A DNA stretch of 64,000 bases from Pararhodonellum marinum (GTDB lineage: Bacteria > Bacteroidota > Bacteroidia > Cytophagales > Cyclobacteriaceae), in the NCBI RefSeq assembly GCF_015354735.1, contig NZ_JACEFJ010000001.1, positions 124,001 through 188,000 on the forward strand, given 5' to 3'. Shown piece by piece: positions 54,699 to 62,872 of this stretch. The notes below the pieces were generated by a model. The model ran no database searches. It saw only the letters and a program-made list of their open reading frames with translations, and was not told the DNA's origin. How positions within the stretch are numbered: position 1 is the first letter of the stretch; the number at the start of each line of letters is the position of its first letter. Made by a program: the position numbers and the translations under genes.

Positions 54699-56070
54699 TT
54701 TTTCCTTTATTTTGGCCGTCCTTGGCTGGATTCCTAGGCCCTGGTTTTCTTCTAGGCCCCCTGTTTCTGCCTGATGGTTTTTTATCTCCTTGAGCGGTAT
54801 TTTCAGACTGCCTATTTTGGTTTTGGTTCTGTTTTTGGGGCTGAGGTTTCTTGAACTTACCACCCTGTTTTTGATTTCTTGTTGCCTGGTTATTTGGGCT
54901 GACATTGGCCGTTGGCTTTTGGTCGGTTTTAAGGGGCTGGTTTTCTGTTCTTGCCCTGTTTTTGGGCCGTGGTTTCCTTTTCTTTTTCTTGCTGGTACTG
55001 AATTTTTTGTCTAATATTTCAAGGTCTCTGTTGGTCTTGGTTTCCACTTCTACGTCTTCAAAAGCCTTATTGTGCTTTAGATTAAAAGGTTTTATGCCCT
55101 TTTTATTCAACTCCAACATTTCACTCACCCGCTCACAATCTATCGAATGCCAGTTGTTTTCATTGTTGTAACTGAACCACATCAGTTTTCGGAATATATC
55201 TGTTTTCTCAAGTTTGGCCAGTCCAGCTTCAGTCTCTATGGGTTTTTCCACATTGGGGATGTCCTCCAATGCACTCATGTACGTATCAAGTTCATAATTG
55301 AGACAGCATTTGAGGCGACCGCATTGGCCGGAAAGTTTACTCGGGTTTAGGGAAAGATTTTGATACCGGGCTGCTGAAGTACTTACACTTTTGAAATCAT
55401 GTATCCAGGTAGAACAACAAAGTTCCCTACCACAGACCCCAATCCCACCAAGCCTTCCAGCTTCCTGTCTGAGACTGATTTGCCTCATCTCCACCCGGAT
55501 TCTGAACTCTGAGGCCAGGACTTTTATCAGCTCTCTGAAATCCACCCTATCATCTGCAGAATAGTAAAAGGTAGCTTTTGAATTGTCAGCTTGATATTCA
55601 ACGTCCGAAAGCTTCATTTGCAAACCCTGCTCGTCAATGATCTGTTTGGTGCGGTAAAGCGTAGGGATTTCTCTATTTCTGGCTTCCTCCCATTTCTCAA
55701 GGTCTTTCTGGTTGGCGAGCCTGTAAATCCTCAGTATGTTATCATCATCTTTGATCTTTCTCTTTTGCATCTGTAAGCGAACGAGTTCACCTTGCAGAGA
55801 AACATAACCTATATGGTGACCATTGGGGACATCTACCACGACTGGGTCTCCGGTGTTTAGCGTTATGAAATCCACATTGCGGAAATAATCCTTTCTGCCT
55901 CCTTTGAATTTTACCTCTACGATATCAAACTTATCGACGGCTGGAATCTTCATGTGGGCCAACCAGTCAAAAGCATTCATTTTATTACAATCGCTGGTAC
56001 CGCATGTACCATTATTTTGACAGCCTCCGCTTGATCCACTCTGTGTAGAGCAGCTATTACATCCTGACAT
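54688..56070 (-). CDS. ricT: RicT/PSP1-domain protein with long basic tail
   Basis: 460 residues from ATG 56070 (MSGCNSCSTQSG), preferred because the Cys-rich head (C4, C7, C17, C23, C28) is typical. The PSP1 core (about 30-310) has GVCGRELCCSTW and SGQCGRLKCCLNYE. RicT of Bacillus belongs to a Y-complex that guides RNase Y; the partner here is unknown. The last ~110 residues are low-complexity, rich in Lys, Asn, Gln, Pro and Arg, possibly an RNA-binding disordered tail. Start 52 bp downstream of purD; it overlaps gldH. Confidence 0.9.
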   Translation of the reverse strand: MSGCNSCSTQSGSSGGCQNNGTCGTSDCNKMNAFDWLAHMKIPAVDKFDIVEVKFKGGRKDYFRNVDFITLNTGDPVVVDVPNGHHIGYVSLQGELVRLQMQKRKIKDDDNILRIYRLANQKDLEKWEEARNREIPTLYRTKQIIDEQGLQMKLSDVEYQADNSKATFYYSADDRVDFRELIKVLASEFRIRVEMRQISLRQEAGRLGGIGVCGRELCCSTWIHDFKSVSTSAARYQNLSLNPSKLSGQCGRLKCCLNYELDTYMSALEDIPNVEKPIETEAGLAKLEKTDIFRKLMWFSYNNENNWHSIDCERVSEMLELNKKGIKPFNLKHNKAFEDVEVETKTNRDLEILDKKFSTSKKKKRKPRPKNRARTENQPLKTDQKPTANVSPNNQATRNQKQGGKFKKPQPQKQNQNQNRQSENTAQGDKKPSGRNRGPRRKPGPRNPAKDGQNKGKNEE

Positions 56071-56122
56071 AAAATTTATATTTAGAGAACCAACTTTCGG
56101 TTCTTCGTGAAATTTTTTGGTA

Positions 56123-57421
56123 TCATTTACCAAAATTCAATAGATCCTGCCCAATGTCTTTCCTGAAATAGACATCTTTCCAGCAGATTTCCCTGGTTCT
56201 TGCATAAGTTTTATCCAATGCTTCCTCGAGATTGTTGCCCATTCCCGTAATTCCCAAAACCCTTCCTCCTTGGGTGGTTACTTGACCGTTTTTTTCCATT
56301 TTAGTACCCGCATGGAAAGTAAGCACTTTGTCTTTTTGAGCGGTGTTAAGTCCCTCGATAGGATTCCCTTTTTCATATACATCGGGATAACCTCCCGCCA
56401 CCATGACCACTGTGGAAGTGCTGAAGCTTTCCAATTCAATTTGGTAGTTTGATAAGCGGCCGGTACCCATGGCATATAGTAGGTCAACAAAATCACTTTT
56501 GATCCGGGGAAGCACGGCTTGGGTTTCAGGGTCTCCCATCCTTACATTGTATTCTATGACAAATGGATCGCCATCCACATTCATCAATCCGATGAAAAGA
56601 AATCCCGTGTATTTGATTTTCTCTTCCTTCAAACCCTTGACGGTTGGTTTAACTACTTTTTCCTCCACCTTTTTCATAAAAGAAGTGGTGGCAAAAGGTA
56701 CAGGACTGACCGCACCCATCCCTCCGGTATTCAGACCTTGGTCTTTCTCACCGATTCTTTTGTAATCTTTTGCTTCTGGCAATATTTTATAACTTTCTCC
56801 ATCAGTTGCTACAAAGACTGATAGTTCGATACCATCCAAAAAAGCTTCAACCACCACTTTCTTGGAAGCTTCCCCGAATTTTTCATCCAGCAACATTGCC
56901 TTGAAATTTTTTTCTGCTTCTGCATGGGTTTCGCAGATCAACACACCTTTACCTGCTGCCAAACCATCAGCTTTGAGCACAATGGGAGTTGGCTGTGACT
57001 TGATAAAAACCAGCCCCTCATTGATTGATTGAGCAGTGAAAGTTTCAGATGCCGCTGTGGGAATCCCATGCCTTTTCATAAATCGTTTGGAAAAATCCTT
57101 ACTCCCTTCCAGAGTTGCACCTGTTTGGCTAGGGCCTATGATGGGAAGGTTTCGGGTTTCCGGGAATTTCTCAAAAAAATCTACTATGCCCTTAACTAAA
57201 GGTTCTTCTGGACCTACCACCAACATATCAATTGAATGATCCAGAACGAATCTTTTGATCCCTTCAAAATCAGTAACCGCCAAGTCTTCTACATTGGTGG
57301 CTATTTGTAAAGTGCCTGCATTTCCAGGTGCTACAAAAAGCTGTGTACATTTTGGGCTATTGGCAATTTTCCACGCGAAAGCATGTTCGCGTCCTCCACT
57401 TCCAAGAAGTAATATATTCAT
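56123..57421 (-). CDS. purD: Phosphoribosylamine--glycine ligase
   Basis: Second step of purine synthesis: joins phosphoribosylamine and glycine with ATP. 432 residues: MNILLLGSGGREHAFAWK start, VVGPEEPLVKGI, ATP-grasp region VLKADGLAAGKGVLI, GGMGAVSP, and FIEYNVRMGDPETQ-type (here FVIEYNVRMGDPETQAVLP) metal and ATP site. It lies 15 bp after recQ and 52 bp before ricT in one minus-strand unit. Confidence 0.96.
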   Translation of the reverse strand: MNILLLGSGGREHAFAWKIANSPKCTQLFVAPGNAGTLQIATNVEDLAVTDFEGIKRFVLDHSIDMLVVGPEEPLVKGIVDFFEKFPETRNLPIIGPSQTGATLEGSKDFSKRFMKRHGIPTAASETFTAQSINEGLVFIKSQPTPIVLKADGLAAGKGVLICETHAEAEKNFKAMLLDEKFGEASKKVVVEAFLDGIELSVFVATDGESYKILPEAKDYKRIGEKDQGLNTGGMGAVSPVPFATTSFMKKVEEKVVKPTVKGLKEEKIKYTGFLFIGLMNVDGDPFVIEYNVRMGDPETQAVLPRIKSDFVDLLYAMGTGRLSNYQIELESFSTSTVVMVAGGYPDVYEKGNPIEGLNTAQKDKVLTFHAGTKMEKNGQVTTQGGRVLGITGMGNNLEEALDKTYARTREICWKDVYFRKDIGQDLLNFGK

Positions 57422-57436
57422 TGATTGGGTTCGGTT

Positions 57437-59614
57437 TTAATTGGCGTGTTCGGAGATGAATTTAATGCGGTAAACCCTGATCTCCTCCTCCGCGAAATCC
57501 TCGTCTTCTAACTCTTTCAAAGCGACTTTGATGTTGTCTGACTCGGCTGTCATAAAGTATTCATGGAGCATGTCCTCCCGCTCTTCGTCCATGATGTTTT
57601 CTATGTAGTAGTTGATGTTCAGCTTGGTACCGCTGTAGATGATCTGTTCAATTTCTTGCAGCAACTCTGTCATTTCCATATTTAGGTTGTTGGCAATTTC
57701 ATCCAGGTCGATTTTCCTATCTACTTGCTGGATGATGGATATTTTAACCTTTGATCGGGTACCTGAGCTTTTCACCACCACGTCGGAGGCAGTGATGATA
57801 TCATTTTCTTCTACATAATTCTCGATAAGTTTGAGAAAAGGTGCTCCAAATTTAACGACTTTTCCCATTCCAACCCCATTAATCTGGGCTAATTCATCCC
57901 TCGTAGTGGGATAAACTGTAGCCATTTCTTCCAGAGAGGGATCCTGAAAGATCACATAAGGGGGAAGTCCTTTGGTCTTAGCGACCTTTTTTCTCTCCAC
58001 CTTGAGCATTTCAAACAAACGCTCATCATAGGCTTTAGCCCCATTTACAGGGTCTTCACTGCTTTCATTTTCGATCATCTCCTCAAAATCGTGATCTTTA
58101 CTTAATGTGACTGAATACGGTTCCTGAAGGTATTCTTCGGTACGATCGCTTAATTTTATGACGCCGTAGTTTTCAATGTCTTTCTCAAGAAGGCCGATGA
58201 TCATGGTTTGCCTGATGATGGTCTTCCAGTGTCTTTCTTCTTCCTGTTTTCCTTTGCCAAAAACGGGAAGCTGATCATGCTTGTAGCTTTCTATGTATTC
58301 ATTTTTTTCTCCTCGGATCACCGAAACGATATGGTCCAATTTGAACCTTTGATTGGTTTCTTTGATGGCTTCCAAAACGATCAGGATGTCTTCCTTGGCT
58401 TCAAATTTTTCTTTGGGTTTTTTGCAGTTGTCACAAAATCCACAGTCTTTGTCCATAAACTCACCAAAATAATGAAGCAAAACCCTCCGACGGCACATAG
58501 AGCTTTCGGCATAAGCCGCCATTTCTTCTAAAAGAATTTTGGCATTTTCGCGTTCATTTACAGGTTTGTCTTTATTGAATTTTTCAAGCTTGATGATATC
58601 ATCGAATTTATAAAACATGACACAATGCCCCTCAAGCCCGTCTCTTCCAGCCCTTCCGGTTTCTTGGTAGTAACCTTCGAGTGATTTGGGTACATCATAA
58701 TGGATGACATACCTTACATCAGGCTTGTCAATGCCCATCCCAAAAGCAATCGTAGCAACGATGACATCTAACTCTTCATTGAGAAAATCATCCTGATTTT
58801 TGATCCTTACATTGGAATCAAGTCCAGCATGGTAGGGGGCCGCTTTGACACCGTTGACCTTCAACAGTTCAGCGATTTCTTCTACCTTCTTCCTGCTGAG
58901 ACAATAGATGATGCCCGATTTTCCTTTGTGGGTTTTGATGAATTTGATGATTTGTTTCTTCGTTTCATTCTTTACTTTTGGCCTTACCTCGTAGTATAGG
59001 TTTGGGCGATTGAAAGAAGACTTGAACAAATCCGCCTCCTCCATTTGGAGATTGCGCTGAATGTCCTGCTGCACTTTCGGCGTGGCGGTGGCAGTCAAGG
59101 CAATGACTGGCAATTTGGTCCCAATCTGGGCTATGATGGCTTTTATTTTGCGGTATTCGGGTCTGAAATCATGGCCCCATTCTGAAATACAATGTGCTTC
59201 ATCTATGGCAACAAAACTGATGTTGGCGCTTTTCAAAAAGGCAACGTTTTCTTCCTTGGTCAGTGATTCTGGTGCCACATAGAGTAATTTTGTCTTCCCC
59301 GAACTGACTTCTTTTTTTACCTTGGTGATTTCTGACTTGTTCAGGGTGGAATTGAGAAAGTAGGCATTGATGCCAAATGCATTCAATTGGTCCACCTGAT
59401 TTTTCATCAGGGCAATCAAAGGAGATATGACGATGGCTGTTCCTTCACTGCTTACGGCAGGCAGTTGGTAACAAAGTGATTTACCCGCACCGGTTGGCAT
59501 GATGACAAAAGTATTGTGACCGGCTAATATGTTTTTGACAATGGCTTCTTGGGTTCCTCTGAACTGATTGAATCCAAAGATTTCCTTAAGGTTTTCTTTT
59601 GCTAATTTATCCAC
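57437..59614 (-). CDS. recQ: ATP-dependent DNA helicase RecQ
   Basis: A 3'-5' helicase in recombination and repair. 725 residues: Walker A TGAGKS (41-46), DEAHCISEWGHDFR (aromatic-rich loop), helicase motif VI QETGRAGRDG, zinc cysteines CRRRVLLHYFGE then CGFCDNC, a winged-helix RQC domain, and an HRDC domain (about 515-595, YPTTRDELAQINGVG). About 130 further residues at the C-terminus exceed E. coli RecQ (609 aa), typical of longer Bacteroidota forms. It is the first gene of the recQ-purD-ricT-gldH unit. Confidence 0.95.
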   Translation of the reverse strand: MDKLAKENLKEIFGFNQFRGTQEAIVKNILAGHNTFVIMPTGAGKSLCYQLPAVSSEGTAIVISPLIALMKNQVDQLNAFGINAYFLNSTLNKSEITKVKKEVSSGKTKLLYVAPESLTKEENVAFLKSANISFVAIDEAHCISEWGHDFRPEYRKIKAIIAQIGTKLPVIALTATATPKVQQDIQRNLQMEEADLFKSSFNRPNLYYEVRPKVKNETKKQIIKFIKTHKGKSGIIYCLSRKKVEEIAELLKVNGVKAAPYHAGLDSNVRIKNQDDFLNEELDVIVATIAFGMGIDKPDVRYVIHYDVPKSLEGYYQETGRAGRDGLEGHCVMFYKFDDIIKLEKFNKDKPVNERENAKILLEEMAAYAESSMCRRRVLLHYFGEFMDKDCGFCDNCKKPKEKFEAKEDILIVLEAIKETNQRFKLDHIVSVIRGEKNEYIESYKHDQLPVFGKGKQEEERHWKTIIRQTMIIGLLEKDIENYGVIKLSDRTEEYLQEPYSVTLSKDHDFEEMIENESSEDPVNGAKAYDERLFEMLKVERKKVAKTKGLPPYVIFQDPSLEEMATVYPTTRDELAQINGVGMGKVVKFGAPFLKLIENYVEENDIITASDVVVKSSGTRSKVKISIIQQVDRKIDLDEIANNLNMEMTELLQEIEQIIYSGTKLNINYYIENIMDEEREDMLHEYFMTAESDNIKVALKELEDEDFAEEEIRVYRIKFISEHAN

Positions 59615-59675
59615 TTTTGAATCTTTTTAATGAGTTGCACTCGGCCATTCATTAAACTTTAAAGGATTTCTTTTT

Positions 59676-59683
59676 TACCTTTG
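59676..59683 (+). promoter_or_regulatory. -7 element upstream of kdsD
   Basis: TACCTTTG, exact TAnnTTTG, 30 bp before the TTG start. On the opposite strand TAAATTTG (59694-59687) could serve recQ, so the two divergent promoters would overlap within 20 bp. Confidence 0.5.
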
Positions 59684-59713
59684 TAACAAATTTAATAATT
59701 AACTACCGCAAAA

Positions 59714-60679
59714 TTGAAGTTAGCAAAAAATATTAAATTAAGTGCTATCAAAGTTCTCAAAACAGAGGCAGAAGCCATTCAAAATTTAGTTAATTTCATA
59801 GATGATGATTTTGCTGCTTGTGTTGAGGCCATTTTAAATTCCAAAGGTAGGGTGGTAATCACAGGAGTGGGTAAAAGCGCCATTATAGCCAACAAAATCG
59901 TGTCTACTATGAATTCCACTGGGACCCCAGCACTTTTTATGCATGCGGCGGATGCAATTCATGGTGACCTTGGAATGATTCAGCAGGAAGACATGGTGAT
60001 CTGTATCTCCAAAAGCGGCAACACTCCTGAAGTCAAGGTTCTCGTACCCTTATTGAAAAGACTAGGTTCCAGATTGATTGCCATGGTCAGCAACACGGAT
60101 AGTTATCTGGCCAAACATGCTGACTTTGTGCTGAATTGTACCATCAAAGAAGAAGCTTGTCCCAACAATTTAGCACCAACGACCAGTACAACAGCCCATA
60201 TGGCCATGGGAGATGCCCTTGCGGTTTGTTTACTGGAATCCAGAGGATTCACCAGTGATGATTTTGCAAAGTACCATCCTGGTGGTGCTTTGGGAAAACA
60301 ATTGTATCTTAGGGTAGTAGATGTGGTGTCTGATATGGTTCCCATTGTAAAATTCGACGCCAAGCTTTCTGAAGTCATCATGGAGATAAGTGGGAAAAGA
60401 TTGGGAGCTACCATGGTATTGGATCAAAGTGATGAATTGATTGGGATCATTACCGATGGAGATTTAAGACGGATGCTTCAAAAAGAGCCAGACCTCAGTA
60501 AGATAAGGGCTGCTGAAATCATGACGGCCAACCCGAAGACCATTGATCAATCTGAATATGCCATCAGGGCTTTAAACATCATGAAGGAATACAATATCAC
60601 ACAATTGGTTGCCATGGACGGAAAAGAAACAAAGGGTTTGATTCATATCCATGATTTAATGAAGGAAGGAATCGTCTAA
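59714..60679 (+). CDS. kdsD: Arabinose-5-phosphate isomerase (KdsD/KpsF family)
   Basis: Converts ribulose-5-phosphate to arabinose-5-phosphate for KDO in lipopolysaccharide. 321 residues: a SIS domain (about 30-165) with TGVGKSAIIANK, HGDLGMI and SKSGNTPEV (about 99-107), and NLAPTTSTTA; then two CBS domains (about 200-320). The start codon is TTG, and no ATG occurs near it. The mannose-1-phosphate guanylyltransferase gene follows after 8 bp, so both feed surface-sugar synthesis. Confidence 0.94.
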   Translation: MKLAKNIKLSAIKVLKTEAEAIQNLVNFIDDDFAACVEAILNSKGRVVITGVGKSAIIANKIVSTMNSTGTPALFMHAADAIHGDLGMIQQEDMVICISKSGNTPEVKVLVPLLKRLGSRLIAMVSNTDSYLAKHADFVLNCTIKEEACPNNLAPTTSTTAHMAMGDALAVCLLESRGFTSDDFAKYHPGGALGKQLYLRVVDVVSDMVPIVKFDAKLSEVIMEISGKRLGATMVLDQSDELIGIITDGDLRRMLQKEPDLSKIRAAEIMTANPKTIDQSEYAIRALNIMKEYNITQLVAMDGKETKGLIHIHDLMKEGIV

Positions 60680-60687
60680 ATCGAATC

Positions 60688-61761
60688 ATGCAGGAAAAAC
60701 CCTATATCGTAATTTTGGCCGGTGGCATTGGCTCCCGTTTTTGGCCTTACAGCAGAAACAACAATCCCAAACAATTTTTAGATATTTTAGGCACGGGCAG
60801 AACCCTGTTACAGATGACTTACGATAGGTTTTTGCAGATTTCAGGTCCAGATAAGGTGTGTGTGGTCACCAATTTCAAATACCTTCAATTGGTCATGGAT
60901 CAATTGCCAGATTTAAAGCCCGAACAAATCCTATCCGAACCTCTCCGACGGAATACAGCTGCCAGTATCGCTTACGCCAGCTACAGGATTCAAAAAGCAG
61001 ATCCGGAAGCAAAGATCATTGTGACCCCTTCTGATCACCTGATCATCAATGATTCCACTTTTATGGCCAGAATGAACAATGCCCTCAATGCAGCGGAAGA
61101 ACCCGGACGACTGATTACGATAGGGATTACACCCAACAGGCCTGAAACTGGCTATGGGTATATTCAATACATCAATGACCCGAAAAGCCAAGCCAAAAAG
61201 GTCAAAACCTTTACCGAGAAACCCAACATCAAACTGGCCAAGACTTTTCTGGAAAGTGGTGATTTTGTGTGGAATTCAGGAATTTTTGTATGGAAAAACG
61301 GTAGTGTGATCAAGGCTTTCGAACAATACATGCCGGATATCGCGGAGGTTTTTGAAGAAGGCGCACCTTTTTTCTATTCAGAGGAGGAAGAACCCTTTCT
61401 CCGCCGCGCTTATTCCATGTTCAAAAATATCTCCATTGATTATGGTGTCATGGAAAAATCAGAAAATGTCTATGTGGTCCTGGGTGATTTTGGTTGGGCG
61501 GATATGGGTTCTTGGCAGAGTCTACATGAAATCCAAAAAAAGGACAGCAATAACAATGTGATAGAGGCCAATGCCCTTTTATACAATACCAAAGATTCTT
61601 ATATCAAGGTCTCTCCTGAAAAACTGGTGGTCATCGACGGACTGGAAAATTTTCTGGTCAATGAAACCGATAATGTGCTTTTGATCTGCAAACTGGATTC
61701 TGAAAAAAAATTCAGGGAATTTGTCAAAGATGCAAAAATAAAAGGGGAGGATTTTGTTTGA
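60688..61761 (+). CDS. manC: Mannose-1-phosphate guanylyltransferase
   Basis: Makes GDP-mannose from mannose-1-phosphate and GTP for polysaccharides and glycoproteins. 357 residues without the C-terminal cupin isomerase domain, so it is monofunctional. Motifs: AGGIGSRFWP (11-20), PKQFL (27-31), TPSDHLI, RPETGYGYI, FTEKP, WNSGIFVW and GDFGWADMGSW. It is co-transcribed with kdsD. Confidence 0.95.
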   Translation: MQEKPYIVILAGGIGSRFWPYSRNNNPKQFLDILGTGRTLLQMTYDRFLQISGPDKVCVVTNFKYLQLVMDQLPDLKPEQILSEPLRRNTAASIAYASYRIQKADPEAKIIVTPSDHLIINDSTFMARMNNALNAAEEPGRLITIGITPNRPETGYGYIQYINDPKSQAKKVKTFTEKPNIKLAKTFLESGDFVWNSGIFVWKNGSVIKAFEQYMPDIAEVFEEGAPFFYSEEEEPFLRRAYSMFKNISIDYGVMEKSENVYVVLGDFGWADMGSWQSLHEIQKKDSNNNVIEANALLYNTKDSYIKVSPEKLVVIDGLENFLVNETDNVLLICKLDSEKKFREFVKDAKIKGEDFV

Positions 61762-61907
61762 TTTTTTTATTTTAAAATAATTGGCTTTTACCTTAAAGGG
61801 ACCGTTTCTTTTCATTTAGGAATTGGTTTAGAAACGATGAAGTACCAAAATCAAAGGAATATAAAATTCTCTTGATGTAAGTCGGAAATCCTTAAACTAT
61901 TCCATCT

Positions 61908-62475
61908 TTAAAAACTCCACCCTAAGCCCAATCCAGCATGGATAGCTTGGAACATAGGTCCTTCTTCAGCATTCTTTTGAAGTTTGAAAAATGGCGTGTA
62001 TCCTACTCTAAAAAACAAACCCCCATCCGGTTTTTGATACCGATACCCGATTCTTACAGGAAGTATTGCTGCTAAATGATTGGGACCTTTTGTTTGAACC
62101 AAAACGCCTGATTCAAAAGATGAATTTATTTCGGCTTGCAAAAATGGGGTTATACCAAGACCAAGCTCAAGGTGATGCCTGCTTTTTCCCAGTATGGCGG
62201 AAATTTCCAGAGGCAAAGCAGGATTCCAAATCGTGGAGCCCGCTAACGGATCTGCCCAAAGTGAAAGTAACACTTCCTATCAACTTTAATGCTTTCTTTT
62301 GATGAAATAAATAACCATAGTTGAAAGCATATTGACCTGCATTTCCTCCTATTTCAAGATAAACCGTATTCCTTGCTTTGAACATTTGAGGCCCATCCTG
62401 TGCAGAAATCCGAAATGGGAATGCAACCAGAACAAGCACAAAGACGATAAGGATTGAATTTGGATAGACTGTCAT
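61908..62475 (-). pseudogene. Frameshifted exported outer-membrane/beta-rich protein
   Basis: Two minus-strand frames together make one protein. Frame A (62475 down to about 62275) encodes a signal peptide (ending RISAQ) and strands such as NTVYLEIGGNAGQYAFNYGY. Frame B (about 62273 down to 61908) continues with LSLWADPLAGSTIWNPALPL, HHLELGLGITPF, VRIGYRYQ and the barrel-like end AGLGLGWSF. In frame A the sequence after KLIGSVT turns atypical and stops at 62167; in frame B two stops precede 62273. A one-base indel near 62260-62285 would restore a ~185-residue protein. It could be a true mutation, a sequencing error or programmed frameshifting; the first two are likelier. Confidence 0.65.
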
Positions 62476-62539
62476 GGCTTTTTTGTTATTTCCTTCCTAT
62501 TAGAAATTTTAGTTTCATAACTAAATATAAGACATAAAA

Positions 62540-62569
62540 TTAGGATTTCAGTTTTTTTTTTAATCCTAA
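62540..62569 (+). other. Stem-loop in the leader of the small peptide gene
   Basis: TTAGGATT (62540-62547) pairs with AATCCTAA (62562-62569); the loop contains a long T-run. It ends 16 bp before the ATG of the 70-residue peptide and may affect its translation. Confidence 0.5.
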
Positions 62570-62585
62570 CCTAAAATATTAAATC

Positions 62586-62798
62586 ATGAAAAAAACTATT
62601 AAAATTAGCTTATTCTTAATGTTGGCTTTATTTCTTTTAGTGGGAATTGGCATGTTTTCAAAGGAAAATTCCAATGCAGCATTGGCATCTTCTTCGAGTC
62701 TGTGCGAATGGTATGATAGTCCGGGAAGCCCTGCAGATGGATGTAAAGTGTTGGTATTTGAAACACCTTGTTTATGTGAATCAGAAGAACAGAATTAA
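62586..62798 (+). CDS. Small exported Cys-containing peptide (NVEALA-like)
   Basis: 70 residues: a signal or membrane helix (about 4-24), then a mature part starting near NSNAALASSSS and ending with four cysteines: C40 (LCEWYDSP), C53 (DGCKV), C61 and C63 (PCLCESEEQN). The NAALAS stretch recalls the NVEALA motif of short exported peptides of Bacteroidota encoded beside propeller-type lipoproteins, but the match is weak. A DUF4221-like lipoprotein follows after 74 bp with an attenuator-like hairpin between. The function of such peptides is not established. Confidence 0.7.
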   Translation: MKKTIKISLFLMLALFLLVGIGMFSKENSNAALASSSSLCEWYDSPGSPADGCKVLVFETPCLCESEEQN

Positions 62799-62819
62799 GT
62801 AAATTTGGTTCAAAATTGG

Positions 62820-62858
62820 GGAAGAGAGATTTTAAACAATTTCTCTTCCTTATTTTTA
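62820..62858 (+). terminator. Attenuator-like hairpin between peptide and lipoprotein genes
   Basis: GGAAGAGA (62820-62827) pairs with TCTCTTCC (62842-62849) and is followed by TTATTTTTAT. The T-run is interrupted, so partial read-through into the downstream gene is likely, giving more peptide than lipoprotein mRNA. Confidence 0.65.
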
Positions 62859-62872
62859 TCTAAGGAAAAACT

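Noticed and set aside
54698-54905. N-terminal extension of gldH
   Set aside because: The 69 extra codons are the out-of-frame shadow of the basic ricT tail; ATG 54698 gives a perfect lipoprotein signal.
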